NCBI GenBank assembly: GCA_036557885.1
Contig: DATBGS010000060.1
Location: 1 to 64,000 of the forward strand
Reading direction: 5' to 3'
From: DATBGS01 sp036557885
GTDB taxonomy: Bacteria; Chloroflexota; Ktedonobacteria; Ktedonobacterales; DATBGS01
Length of the DNA stretch: 64,000 bases
The notes under the pieces are model-generated. The model did no database searches and was not told where the DNA came from. It worked only from the letters and a program-made list of their open reading frames with translations. Positions within the stretch are counted from its first letter, which is position 1; every line of letters starts with the position of its first letter. Made by a program: the position numbers and the translations under genes. Shown here piece by piece: positions 6,738 through 15,152 of the stretch.

Positions 6738-7808
6738 GTGGCGAGCAATAGTATACACAATCTCAAAGAGGGCAGCGGGTCGGCTGCCCAGGCAGTGCTG
6801 GAGCGGTTGGGCCATCTGGCTGTTGGCGAGGGCATGGCCCATGAGCGCATGGTCGTATTCCCGCTCTTTGCGGCAGCACAGGGCACGAGCGCGCCAAAGC
6901 CGCGTGTTTTGGCGTATCGCACGCTGGGACAGGCCATTGCGGAAGGGGCGGTGCAGGTGAAGGAGCGCCCAAGCGCCTCGGTACCCGAACTGGTGATTCA
7001 TAACCAGGGACAGGCCGTCGTTTTGATTGTGGATGGGGAAGAGATCGTTGGCGGTCAGCAAAATCGGGTGGTGAATACCAGCTTTCTGATAGGGGCGCAA
7101 ACGGAGATGCTGCTGCCAGTTACCTGTGTGGAGCATGGGCGCTGGCACCACACTTCCGACACGTTTAGCTCTGGCGAATACAGCTATCACAAGCTGCGCG
7201 CGAGCAAGTACGAGCAGGTCACGAAGAGTTACCGCTCGACGGGGCGCCCGCTCGCAGATCAAGGCGAAGTCTGGGCAGAGGTGGCCGAGCGCGAAAGCAT
7301 CACTGGCAGCCACTCGCCAACGGGCGCGATGCACGAAATCTACCAGACACGCGACCATGACCTGAGCGCGTATGAGAAGGCGTTTCCCTACGCGGCGGGC
7401 GCTGTTGGAATGCTGGTGGCGTTAAGCGGCGAGGTGGCTGGCGTTGATCTTTTTGATCAGCCGGATACCGCGCAGACGTTCTGGAACAAGCTCTTGCGCA
7501 GCTACGCGCTGGACGCGCTGGTTGGCGAGCGTAGCGAGGTGGGCGAGCCGGTGACGCATCAGCACGCGACGCGCTTCCTGGAGGCTGCGCGCGGCACGCG
7601 CAGCGAGGTGTATCCTTCGGTGGCGCTGGGCGAAGAGGTGCGTCTGGAGGGGGACGAGGTATTTGGCGGTGGATTGGTGTATGAGGAGACGCCGGTGCAT
7701 ATCAGCCTGTTCCGCTCACAGAAGGAGCAGCGCACCGGGCGCAGCGCCAGGGCGCGCTGGGAGGCGCAGCAGCGCCTGCAACCACAGGAGGAGCAAAGCC
7801 AGGAGTAG
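6738..7808 (+). CDS. ARPP-1 (DUF6569)-like protein
   Basis: 356 residues. The central segments PELVIHNQGQAVVLIVDGEEIVGG... and QNRVVNTSFLI, followed by LLPVTCVEHGRWH, match the ARPP-1 fold, named for association with ADP-ribosylglycohydrolase, rhodanese and phosphatase genes and thought to act in ligand or nucleotide-derived signal handling. The biochemical role is not known. The start is GTG 6738 with GAAAGGGG 6 bases upstream. The tail is Gln/Arg-rich and probably disordered. It is followed on the same strand by a separately promoted class V aminotransferase gene. Cytoplasmic, no signal peptide or membrane segment. Confidence 0.68.
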   Translation: MASNSIHNLKEGSGSAAQAVLERLGHLAVGEGMAHERMVVFPLFAAAQGTSAPKPRVLAYRTLGQAIAEGAVQVKERPSASVPELVIHNQGQAVVLIVDGEEIVGGQQNRVVNTSFLIGAQTEMLLPVTCVEHGRWHHTSDTFSSGEYSYHKLRASKYEQVTKSYRSTGRPLADQGEVWAEVAERESITGSHSPTGAMHEIYQTRDHDLSAYEKAFPYAAGAVGMLVALSGEVAGVDLFDQPDTAQTFWNKLLRSYALDALVGERSEVGEPVTHQHATRFLEAARGTRSEVYPSVALGEEVRLEGDEVFGGGLVYEETPVHISLFRSQKEQRTGRSARARWEAQQRLQPQEEQSQE

Positions 7809-7840
7809 CAAACAACCCCTGTTGTTTGCCAGCGCCGCTT

Positions 7841-7870
7841 TTGACAATGAGGGCCAGCCTCCGCTATACT
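7841..7870 (+). promoter_or_regulatory. Sigma-A-type promoter for MOCOS-like gene
   Basis: TTGACA at 7841-7846, 18-base spacer, TATACT at 7865-7870. The inverted repeat 7868-7910 begins inside the -10 element, so a bound protein or a leader hairpin could control initiation. Confidence 0.65.
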
Positions 7871-7910
7871 GGAGCCAGCCAAACGCACCGTGTGCTTGGC
7901 TGGCTCCAGT
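7868..7910. repeat. 15-base perfect inverted repeat at a promoter
   Basis: Arms 7868-7882 and 7896-7910 with a 13-base loop, overlapping the -10 box and first transcribed bases of the MOCOS-like gene. No T-run follows, so it is not a standard terminator; an operator or a 5'-leader hairpin is more likely. Confidence 0.6.
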
Positions 7911-7935
7911 TACTCCCAGGAAAGGGCGGCACTCA

Positions 7936-9408
7936 ATGACGAGCAAGGCAACCTCTCTCCTCTACACTCCGGCCCGCGTCAACGAAGCATTCTCCGCGTT
8001 TCGGCGGGCGTATCCAGCCTTTGACAGTACAAGCCGCCTGGATGAACTGCGTGCGAGCGACTATAAACGGCTGGATGAGCAGGGGCAGATTTATCTGGAT
8101 TATACGGGCGGCGGCCTGTACGCGGAAAGCCAGTTGCGCGCCCATCTGGAGATGCTGAGCCGCAAGGTGTTTGGCAATCCCCATTCGGATAACCCCACGT
8201 CGCGCGCGGCAACGGAGTTAGACGAGCGCGCCCGCGCTTTTGTGCTGGAATATTTCAATGCCTCGCCAGAGGAATATGTCGCCATCTTTACGCCCAACGC
8301 CAGCGGCGCGCTGAAGCTGGTGGGCGAGTCGTACCCTTTTACGGCTGACAGCCAGTATCTGCTGACCTACGATAACCATAATTCGGTGAACGGCATCCGC
8401 GAGTTTGCGCGGGCCAGGGGCGCGAGCGTCAGCTATGTTTCGGTGACGCCGCCCGATCTGCGCGTGGATGAAGTGGCGCTCTTGGCTGCGCTCGATCAGC
8501 CAAAAGGCGCCGGGCCAAGGCTGTTCTCGTATCCGGCGCAATCCAACTTTTCTGGCGTGCAGCATCCGCTGGAGTGGATTGAGGTGGCGCGGGCCAAAGG
8601 CTGGGATGTGCTGGTAGACGCTGCGGCGTTTGTGCCGACCAACCGCCTTGATCTGAGCCAGTGGAAGCCGGATTTTATTCCGCTCTCGTTTTACAAACTG
8701 TTTGGCTATCCTACGGGCATCGGGTGTCTGCTGGCGCGGCGGGCGGTGCTGCGCACGTTGCAGCGGCCCTGGTTTGCGGGCGGCAGCATCTGGGCGGTGT
8801 CGGTGGAGAGCGAGCGCATTTTTATGGCGGATGATGAGGCGGCATTTGAGGATGGCACGATCAACTATTTGATGCTGCCCGCCATCGAGATTGGGCTGCG
8901 CCACCTGCAAAGCGTTGGCGTCGAAACCATCCATACGCGCGTAGCATGCTTGACCGGCTGGCTGCTGGAAAGCCTGCTGGCGCTGCGCCACAGCAACGGC
9001 CAGCCAATCGTGCAGGTCTATGGTCCGCGCGACACGCATCTACGCGGCGGCACAATTGCCATGAACTTTTTTACTCCGGCGGGCAAGGTGGTGGATGAGC
9101 GCCTGGTAGATATGCGCGCCAGCGCCGGGCAAATCTCGCTGCGCACAGGGTGTTTCTGCAATCCGGGCGCGGGAGAGATTGCGATGAGCATCTCTAAAGA
9201 GGCGATTGTGCGCAGTTTCCAGCGCGAAGAACGCCCTCCGTTTGATGAGTTTCTTGAGGCGATGGGCCTTGAAACCGGCGGCGCGGTGCGCGTGTCGCTG
9301 GGGCTGGCAACGACCTTTGCCGATGTCTACCGCTTTATGCAGTTTGCCGAGACATTTCGAGATGCTACGCCCGATGAGAGCGGGCTGCCCTCGCGTCGCC
9401 ACTGCTAA
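7936..9408 (+). CDS. Class V aminotransferase, molybdenum cofactor sulfurase (MOCOS N-domain)-like
   Basis: 490 residues of a PLP fold-type I enzyme. D228 (VDAA) and K254 in SFYKLFGYPTG are the expected PLP-binding Asp and Schiff-base Lys; the later TGCFCNPGA holds the persulfide Cys seen in MOCOS/ABA3 N-terminal domains and NifS relatives. Expected reaction: desulfuration of L-cysteine to form a protein persulfide. There is no C-terminal MOSC domain, so the acceptor must be separate. ATG 7936 is chosen because GGAAAGGG precedes it; the frame runs upstream to 7663 but that part overlaps the previous gene. No molybdopterin genes are in view. Confidence 0.82.
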   Translation: MTSKATSLLYTPARVNEAFSAFRRAYPAFDSTSRLDELRASDYKRLDEQGQIYLDYTGGGLYAESQLRAHLEMLSRKVFGNPHSDNPTSRAATELDERARAFVLEYFNASPEEYVAIFTPNASGALKLVGESYPFTADSQYLLTYDNHNSVNGIREFARARGASVSYVSVTPPDLRVDEVALLAALDQPKGAGPRLFSYPAQSNFSGVQHPLEWIEVARAKGWDVLVDAAAFVPTNRLDLSQWKPDFIPLSFYKLFGYPTGIGCLLARRAVLRTLQRPWFAGGSIWAVSVESERIFMADDEAAFEDGTINYLMLPAIEIGLRHLQSVGVETIHTRVACLTGWLLESLLALRHSNGQPIVQVYGPRDTHLRGGTIAMNFFTPAGKVVDERLVDMRASAGQISLRTGCFCNPGAGEIAMSISKEAIVRSFQREERPPFDEFLEAMGLETGGAVRVSLGLATTFADVYRFMQFAETFRDATPDESGLPSRRHC

Positions 9409-9447
9409 GCATCCCTCACACAACCTCGATAGAAGCCGGGCAGCGTT

Positions 9448-9509
9448 GCGTATAGCCCCGGCGTCCCTGCCGGGGCAGCGTTCCCGGCAGGGACGCCGGG
9501 GCTATACGC
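9448..9509. repeat. REP/BIME-like inverted pair
   Basis: Perfect 27-base arms 9448-9474 and 9483-9509 around an 8-base loop. The arm core is the same CCCCGGCGTCCCTGCCGGG unit found at 2564-2628 and 62203-62226, here in the opposite arm order (the unit first, its complement second). It sits 39 bases after the MOCOS-like stop and may also end its transcript. Confidence 0.85.
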
Positions 9510-9568
9510 TGCAAAATAGCGGCCAGCTTTCCCTCTCTAGCGAATTTCTGAAAACGCTCCCCCAGCGT

Positions 9569-9597
9569 GAAATGTTTTGCGCAGAGACGACGTATAT
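9569..9597 (+). promoter_or_regulatory. Candidate ECF-type promoter
   Basis: GTTTT (9574-9578) and TATA 14 bases later, as upstream of the first ECF gene (1947-1975). It is about 96 bases before the sigma start at 9693. Weak evidence. Confidence 0.3.
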
Positions 9598-9692
9598 TTG
9601 TTGACTGGACTCCAGAAGATGAAACATCCGTTCAGGGGGCCTGCTGGCAGCGACTATGCGGGAAGACCTGTGAAGCAACGACGAGGCTCGTG

Positions 9693-10361
9693 ATGGTTCA
9701 AGAAGGCTGGCTTGACGATCAACAATTCATTGACGGGTTGCGCGCGCGCAATCCGCTGATGCTGCAAGCGCTTATCATACAATATTCCCGTGAACTGTTT
9801 TATCTGATTCGCCTGGTTCTGGCTGGAGTGGGGACGGAGGAGGATGCTGAGGAATGCGCCAATGATCTTTTTGTGGTGGTCTGGCAAGAGTTTGAGACGT
9901 ATGACCCGACGCGGGCATCGTTGCATACCTGGCTGACGATGCGCGCCAAGTACCTCGCGCTGGACCATCGCCGTAGGATGCAGCGACGTAAGCTCTCAAC
10001 GGAGCCACTGGTGAGCTTTTGTGATGATACTACGTTGCCGCAGGAATGGCACTCTTCGCGGGCTGCATCTGAGGAGCAACCGCTGCTGGTGCTCTCCGGT
10101 GAGGGCAGCCTGGAGGCGTTACTTGAGCAGCAGGAGCGGCACAATGAACTGCGGCGGGCATTGGAGGAGTTACCAGAACTGGACCGCTTGTTGATTTATC
10201 TACGCTATTTCCATCTCGCCAGCATGGAAGAATTGGCAACACGTACCGGCCTTTCCAAAGACGCGGTAGCCACGCGGCTCTGGCGGGTGCGGAGGAATCT
10301 GCGTGAGGCGTTGCAGGAGCAACTATATGATACCCCCGTTCGCACAACCGAACGACTCTGA
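9693..10361 (+). CDS. ECF RNA polymerase sigma factor
   Basis: 222 residues. Region 2: EEDAEECANDLFVVVWQEF and the promoter-melting segment TWLTMRAKYLALDHRRR. Region 4: LPELDRLLIYLRYFHLASMEE followed by TGLSKDAVATRLWRVRRNLRE. A longer acidic linker (about 50 residues) than usual separates the two regions. ATG 9693 follows ACGAGG; the frame continues upstream to 9567 without a ribosome site. The 3' end overlaps the next gene by 35 bases, so the two are translationally linked. This is the second ECF/membrane-partner unit in the window. Confidence 0.92.
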   Translation: MVQEGWLDDQQFIDGLRARNPLMLQALIIQYSRELFYLIRLVLAGVGTEEDAEECANDLFVVVWQEFETYDPTRASLHTWLTMRAKYLALDHRRRMQRRKLSTEPLVSFCDDTTLPQEWHSSRAASEEQPLLVLSGEGSLEALLEQQERHNELRRALEELPELDRLLIYLRYFHLASMEELATRTGLSKDAVATRLWRVRRNLREALQEQLYDTPVRTTERL

Positions 10362-11457
10362 GGGCCAGAACGAGCGCCCACAGGAAGGCGCGTCTGGACG
10401 CAGGGTTCCTCCTGATTTTTTTGCTGAGGAAGCGGAGTTTGCGCACACCCTTCAAACGGCATTTCCGCTGGAGCAAGAAGAGATACCGCCGCTGTTTTTC
10501 CAGACTCTGCACGGCGGCCAGGAATATTCCCTGGCGCCACGCGACCTGGAGCAGACGATTGCCTCGCATGTCTTCCAGCGCCTGGAGTTGCCGTTGCCGC
10601 CTGCGCAAACACCCGCGCAGGCGGCAACATCGGCGCCGCGCTCGCTCAAGAGTCAGTTATCGCTGCGTTTGCCGCACGCGATGGGGCTGAGCGCGTTGTT
10701 TGTCGTTCTTTTATTGGGCCTGGCGGTGGGCGTGCCTGTGCTGGCGCAGATGGCGCTGACGACACTGAACCAGGCGGGACGCCATCCCACACGAAGCGCC
10801 TCAACGGCTACCGCGCTGACCATGACCGAGACACAGCAGCTTCCCTGGCGAGAAGCGGTGCAGGTGGTTCCTTTTACGATCTATTGGTTGGGCCAGCAAA
10901 CGGTTGACTATGCGTTCCAATCTATGCGGCTGCGCCTGGATGAAGAATGGGCGGCTGGCCCGCTGGTCGAGAGCCAATATGGGATTCTGGCTGGGAATAC
11001 AATAAGTGGCCGGGTGATTGTGCGCGAATTTCAGCCTGCGGTGGGACGCACTATTCTGGTAACAGCAGACCAGCGGGCGGTGACTACGTTTGAGATTGGG
11101 GGCCACCCGGCGATTTACGTAGATGGGCGGTGGGAGATTCACTATGAACAGTTTGTCTGGGAATATGGGTCACAGTCCGAACTGTTGTTTGTAGATCATG
11201 GGCTGCTGTTCTGGATTACGGTCCAGCAGGCAGATGGCGCCTCGTCCGAGGTGCTTCAGCAGATTGCCGATTCGCTTGAACAACTCTACTTCAATCTGTC
11301 GCATCACGCCTTGCCCGATACCTACGTGCCGCCCACCGTGCAGCTCGCTCCATCGCTGCCACCTCCTAAACTGGTAGGTGGGTCCACCCGTATTACGGTG
11401 AGCATTTCAGAGCAGGGAGCGCCTATTCTTTTGAACACCGAGCAGCCAACCAAGTAG
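10327..11457 (+). CDS. Single-pass membrane protein, probable anti-sigma partner
   Basis: 376 residues. Residues 1-110 are hydrophilic and would be cytoplasmic, residues about 120-142 are one membrane helix, and the remaining 230 residues face outward. The outer part has beta-strand patterns (GHPAIYVDGRWEIHYEQFVW, then LLFVDHGLLFWITVQ) reminiscent of DUF4367-type anti-sigma C-termini; this match is tentative. AGGAG lies 7 bases before ATG 10327. The gene starts inside the sigma gene, which strongly suggests co-production and direct interaction. No HxxxCxxC zinc finger is present. Confidence 0.7.
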   Translation: MIPPFAQPNDSEGQNERPQEGASGRRVPPDFFAEEAEFAHTLQTAFPLEQEEIPPLFFQTLHGGQEYSLAPRDLEQTIASHVFQRLELPLPPAQTPAQAATSAPRSLKSQLSLRLPHAMGLSALFVVLLLGLAVGVPVLAQMALTTLNQAGRHPTRSASTATALTMTETQQLPWREAVQVVPFTIYWLGQQTVDYAFQSMRLRLDEEWAAGPLVESQYGILAGNTISGRVIVREFQPAVGRTILVTADQRAVTTFEIGGHPAIYVDGRWEIHYEQFVWEYGSQSELLFVDHGLLFWITVQQADGASSEVLQQIADSLEQLYFNLSHHALPDTYVPPTVQLAPSLPPPKLVGGSTRITVSISEQGAPILLNTEQPTK

Positions 11458-11530
11458 CAGCGTAACACAAGCATTTCCAAAAAGCGATCAGGCGCTGAAA
11501 AGGCGCGCTGAGGGAGAGTTTTTGCATCTT

Positions 11531-11568
11531 TTGCCTGCCAGTACGCTTGCTTGAGGCATGGCAGGCAA
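11531..11568. terminator. Hairpin downstream of ECF unit
   Basis: Ten-base perfect arms 11531-11540 and 11559-11568 with an 18-base loop, about 75 bases after the stop. No T-run, so termination is only possible. Confidence 0.35.
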
Positions 11569-11695
11569 GGCAAGGAGAAGCATGGGGAGACAGGATGCGC
11601 GCCCGCGCTGGCGGGGCGGATAAGCGGGCAATGTGTCTCGCGCCAGCGAAAACAATTGCGCATTGTAGAGTGATCAGAAGAAAGAGGCATCACGC

Positions 11696-13408
11696 ATGAA
11701 ACATGGTCGCGTGGCTCTTGGGGCCACCCTCCTGATGCTGTTGGCTACTATTATGGCTGCCTGCGGGAACCCTGGTACGGGTCCAGTGGTTGGGCAGCAG
11801 CAGTATAACTATCAGACGCCCACCCATAACGGGGGCACCGTTGTCTTTTCTGATTGGCAGTTCCCTGATAGCACCAACCCCTGGTTTGCCACGTCGGTGG
11901 TAGATTTTGAGCTTATCCCGGCGCTCTATGGCGGGCCGGTGACGATTGGCTCTGACGGCAACTTTTTGCCCGATGAAGTGACCGAGGTGCCCACGCTCGC
12001 CAATGGCGATGTGAGCAAGGACGGTCTGACGGTAACGCTCAAGCTGCGCCATGATTTGAAATGGTCGGATGGGCAGGAATTGACGGCAGATGATTTTGTC
12101 TACTGGCTCAATGTGCTGCTGGACCCAAACACTGCCGCCGCGAGCACCGCAGGCTTTGACCCCGATACGCTGGCCTCGTATGTGGCCCAGGACAAGTACA
12201 CGCTGGTACTCAAATACGTCAAGCCCTTTGCGCCGTATCTGTCGTATCTGCCCTTTGCCGCGCCAAAGCATGCCTGGGGCAGCATTGCCGACAAAGACCT
12301 GGCAAATACCGAGGAAGTCAACCTGACCACGAAAGTGACCAGTGGCCCCTTTGTCGTGCAGGATTTTGCCAGCCAGCAAAGCGTGACGATGATCCCCAAC
12401 CCGAACTTTACCTCCACCACGCTGCATAAGACGGTGCTGGATAAGCTAGTCTTTAAAGGTTTTTCCAGCAAAGACGCGCTGATTGCGGGGTATCAAGCGG
12501 GAGAAACCGACCACGCCCAAGACTTCAGTAACGCTGATATTCAGAAGGTCACCGGGCTGCCTGGGCTGCACATCGCCCCCGCAATTTCCTATGAGCATAT
12601 TGACTTCAACCTGCAAAACGCGGCGCTGCAAGACATCAATGTGCGCAAGGCGATTGAGGAGGCAATTGATCGCTGCCAGATCATTCAGGCGGTGCTGAAC
12701 CAGACCTGCGATAAGGTAGGCGTGGATACCATCCTGCCCGCGCCTTCACCCTATTACGATTCGACCATTAAAGCCCTTCCGTTTAGTCTGACTCAGGCCA
12801 AGGCCGATATGCAGGCGGCAGGTTGGGATTGTTCGGCCAACCCCTGCACGAAGGCTGGGAAGCCGTTCCCGACGCTGAATCTGGTGACGACGAGCGGCAA
12901 CACGCAGCGCGCGAATGTGACGGAGATTGTCAAGCAAGACCTCGGAAATCTGGGCGTTCCTGTCAATCTGGATGGGCAGTATTACGGCAACGGCCCGCTC
13001 TTTGCCGGTTACGGCCAGAATGGTATCCTGGCGCGCGGTAACTACGATCTGGCGTTGTTTGCCTACACCTTTGGGGTGGACGCAGACGGCGCGCTCTATC
13101 CGTCGTTCGACAGCACCCAGATTCCCAGCGACGCCAACCCGGCAGGTGGCAACTATGAGCGTGTCAATGACCCACAGGTAGACCAACTGCTGGAGCAAGG
13201 GCGGACCACGCTTGATCCCGCCAAGCGGCACGACATCTATGTGACGCTACAGAAGCTCTTGATCCAGGATGTCTACACGATTCCGATGTACCTGCGTCCG
13301 AACATTACGCTGACCAGTGACAATGTGGGCAACTACATTGATAACCCCACGTCGGCTGGCAACACGTGGAATGTTGGCGACTGGTTTGTTAAAAGAGCGG
13401 CCCAATAG
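11696..13408 (+). CDS. Peptide/oligopeptide ABC transporter substrate-binding lipoprotein (SBP family 5)
   Basis: 570 residues. The signal peptide ends in the lipobox IMAAC with Cys at residue 22, so the protein is lipid-anchored outside the membrane. Family 5 features follow: LRHDLKWSDGQELTADDFVY, then NVRKAIEEAIDR and a long C-terminal lobe ending with the QDVYTIPMYLRP segment. It would bind peptides or similar ligands for import. No permease or ATPase genes are next to it, so it either serves a transporter encoded elsewhere or acts as a receptor. AGAGG precedes the ATG. Confidence 0.93.
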   Translation: MKHGRVALGATLLMLLATIMAACGNPGTGPVVGQQQYNYQTPTHNGGTVVFSDWQFPDSTNPWFATSVVDFELIPALYGGPVTIGSDGNFLPDEVTEVPTLANGDVSKDGLTVTLKLRHDLKWSDGQELTADDFVYWLNVLLDPNTAAASTAGFDPDTLASYVAQDKYTLVLKYVKPFAPYLSYLPFAAPKHAWGSIADKDLANTEEVNLTTKVTSGPFVVQDFASQQSVTMIPNPNFTSTTLHKTVLDKLVFKGFSSKDALIAGYQAGETDHAQDFSNADIQKVTGLPGLHIAPAISYEHIDFNLQNAALQDINVRKAIEEAIDRCQIIQAVLNQTCDKVGVDTILPAPSPYYDSTIKALPFSLTQAKADMQAAGWDCSANPCTKAGKPFPTLNLVTTSGNTQRANVTEIVKQDLGNLGVPVNLDGQYYGNGPLFAGYGQNGILARGNYDLALFAYTFGVDADGALYPSFDSTQIPSDANPAGGNYERVNDPQVDQLLEQGRTTLDPAKRHDIYVTLQKLLIQDVYTIPMYLRPNITLTSDNVGNYIDNPTSAGNTWNVGDWFVKRAAQ

Positions 13409-13461
13409 CAGGAAGTAGGAGTGATCGCGCATGTGTCGTGCTTGACCACTCCGGCAAGGAG

Positions 13462-13487
13462 CCAGCCAGGGCGAATGTCCTGGCTGG
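13462..13487. terminator. Hairpin between convergent genes
   Basis: Nine-base arms CCAGCCAGG (13462-13470) and CCTGGCTGG (13479-13487), loop of 8, lying between the ends of the binding-protein gene (13408) and the glycosyltransferase gene (13531). Confidence 0.5.
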
Positions 13488-13530
13488 TGACGCCTTTGCT
13501 CCACAAGGCATCGTACAACATGATGAAGCG

Positions 13531-14619
13531 TTAGCTGAAGGGATGCTGCGAGGGCTGCCCAGGTGCGGCGATGCCCCCGCTGGCTTCTTCGGCCAGGAAC
13601 GGGGTGCTCTCGCCAAACAGGATGCGCTCGTAAACCTTCAGATAGCCATTGATCATGGCGTCCAGGCTAAAATGATCTTCGACGTGGCGGCGGCAGACGG
13701 CGCGGTCAATCGCGCTGATCTCGCTCAGCCGCCGCGCTGCTTCTGCTGCATCCGCCACCAGCAGCCCGTTGTGGCCGTTGATGACGATCTCTGGTACCGA
13801 GCCGAGCGGCGTAGCGATTACGGGCAGGCCGCAGGCGCCCGCCTCTACCATTGTCAGGCCAAATGGCTCGCGGAAGGTGATCAAATGGAGCAGGGCATAG
13901 GCGTTGCTCAAGAGTTCGCTGCGTGCCTCCGGGCCAACAGGACCAATATATTCGATCTGCCTGCCATCGCAAAACGGCTTGACCAGCGTCTCAAAATACT
14001 CCTGATCTTGGATAATTCCGGCGATAATCAGGCGCATACCGCTCAGCTGGGCGGTTTCAATGGCGAGATGGGTGCCCTTTTCGGCGGAGATGCGCCCCAG
14101 AAAGACCAGATATTCGCCGGGGCGCGGGCTAAAGGTGAAGCGTGATGGGTCTATACCGTTATAGACGGTTGCCAGGTAGTTCAGGCCGCCCAAGCGGTCA
14201 GCGTTGCTGATGCTGACATAGTTCACCACGTTGTTGTACTCGAAGTAGGCGGGGTGAATGCGCGGCGAGCTAAAGCCGTGTATGGTGGTCAGCACGGGCG
14301 TTTTCACCAGCCGCGCCCAGACCAGCCCCATAAAATCGTAGTTATTGTGAATCAGGTCGAACTCGTGGGCGCGCTCGTAGCAGTGGGCGATGTGTAGATA
14401 TTCATAGACCTTGCCGTCCAGTTCCGGGTGCTCGTAGAGCGATCCAGGGCAGATCGCGTCAAGCGCGCCGCGTGTTTCTGAGTCGCCGCTGGCAAAGAGC
14501 GTGACCTCGACGCCACGCGCCACCATGCCTTCAGCAATGTTGCTCACCACCTGTTCCCAGGGGCCGTAGTGATGTGGTGGGGTGCGCCAGCAGACAGGGC
14601 CAAGCAGTGCTATTTTCAT
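13531..14619 (-). CDS. GT4-type glycosyltransferase
   Basis: 362 residues with GT-B fold family 4 features: N-terminal MKIALLGP and the Gly-rich HHYGPWEQVVSNIAEG, a central FLGRISAEKGTHLAIE, and the C-terminal donor-site motif EPFGLTMVEAGACGLPVIA with the E-x7-E arrangement. It transfers a sugar from a nucleotide donor; acceptor unknown. ATG 14619 is selected because AAGGG lies 8 bases upstream; upstream codons in frame lie in the preceding gene. It starts 4 bases after the stop of the small NTF2-like frame, so the two are cotranscribed. Cytoplasmic. Confidence 0.9.
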   Translation of the reverse strand: MKIALLGPVCWRTPPHHYGPWEQVVSNIAEGMVARGVEVTLFASGDSETRGALDAICPGSLYEHPELDGKVYEYLHIAHCYERAHEFDLIHNNYDFMGLVWARLVKTPVLTTIHGFSSPRIHPAYFEYNNVVNYVSISNADRLGGLNYLATVYNGIDPSRFTFSPRPGEYLVFLGRISAEKGTHLAIETAQLSGMRLIIAGIIQDQEYFETLVKPFCDGRQIEYIGPVGPEARSELLSNAYALLHLITFREPFGLTMVEAGACGLPVIATPLGSVPEIVINGHNGLLVADAAEAARRLSEISAIDRAVCRRHVEDHFSLDAMINGYLKVYERILFGESTPFLAEEASGGIAAPGQPSQHPFS

Positions 14620-14623
14620 ACAA

Positions 14624-14893
14624 CTACCCTTCAAGAGCATGGGGGTTGCGCAGAGAAATCTCTTTGATGAGCGCAACGCGGAGACGTTTATCCTTGATGC
14701 TACAACACTCCACCGGCTTTTCTGGCACGGCTGTTGCGAATGCCTGATTGATCACCAGCCAGTCTTTTCTTCCCAATGGCTGGGGACTCCAGCCGCTCGC
14801 GGTAAAGTCATTGGAAAGTGTGGGAGATGCCGTCTCCCACTGTTGCTGTTTGAGGTTTGAGCTAAACTTTTGGACGAGTTCACTTGCGTGCAT
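14624..14893 (-). CDS. Short SnoaL/NTF2-like protein, probably truncated
   Basis: 89 residues. The first helices (residues 1-55, with WETASPTLSNDFTASGW and INQAFATAVPE) resemble the start of SnoaL-like cone-fold proteins, which usually run to about 130 residues. Here the frame ends after one further strand, immediately before the glycosyltransferase. It may be a remnant that lost its C-terminal sheet, and the match itself is modest. GAGGAGAGTT precedes the ATG. Confidence 0.45.
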   Translation of the reverse strand: MHASELVQKFSSNLKQQQWETASPTLSNDFTASGWSPQPLGRKDWLVINQAFATAVPEKPVECCSIKDKRLRVALIKEISLRNPHALEG

Positions 14894-14990
14894 AACTCTC
14901 CTCTGCTATGCTAGGGCTGGTATCCAACCAGGGATACTTTTTCCTGCTTACAATTTTTGTGCCAGGAAGCCAGTTTAGGAGGAAAGCCTC

Positions 14991-15019
14991 TTGCTTGTAT
15001 GAGGCTAAAGCTGTAGAAT
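14991..15019 (+). promoter_or_regulatory. Sigma-A-type promoter for the lipoprotein gene
   Basis: TTGCTT at 14991-14996, 17-base spacer, TAGAAT at 15014-15019, giving a leader of about 125 bases before ATG 15153. Confidence 0.45.
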
Positions 15020-15152
15020 TGCCGCAGAACTGAAGAAAGCTCCAATAACAGCGCCGCCACTTGCGGGAGAGCAACAAAGCTAACATGGGGAGAATGGTAT
15101 GAGGGGTTTGTTGGGACTAGCCTGTTTGCGTCAAAGGATTCGAGGAGCCTCA

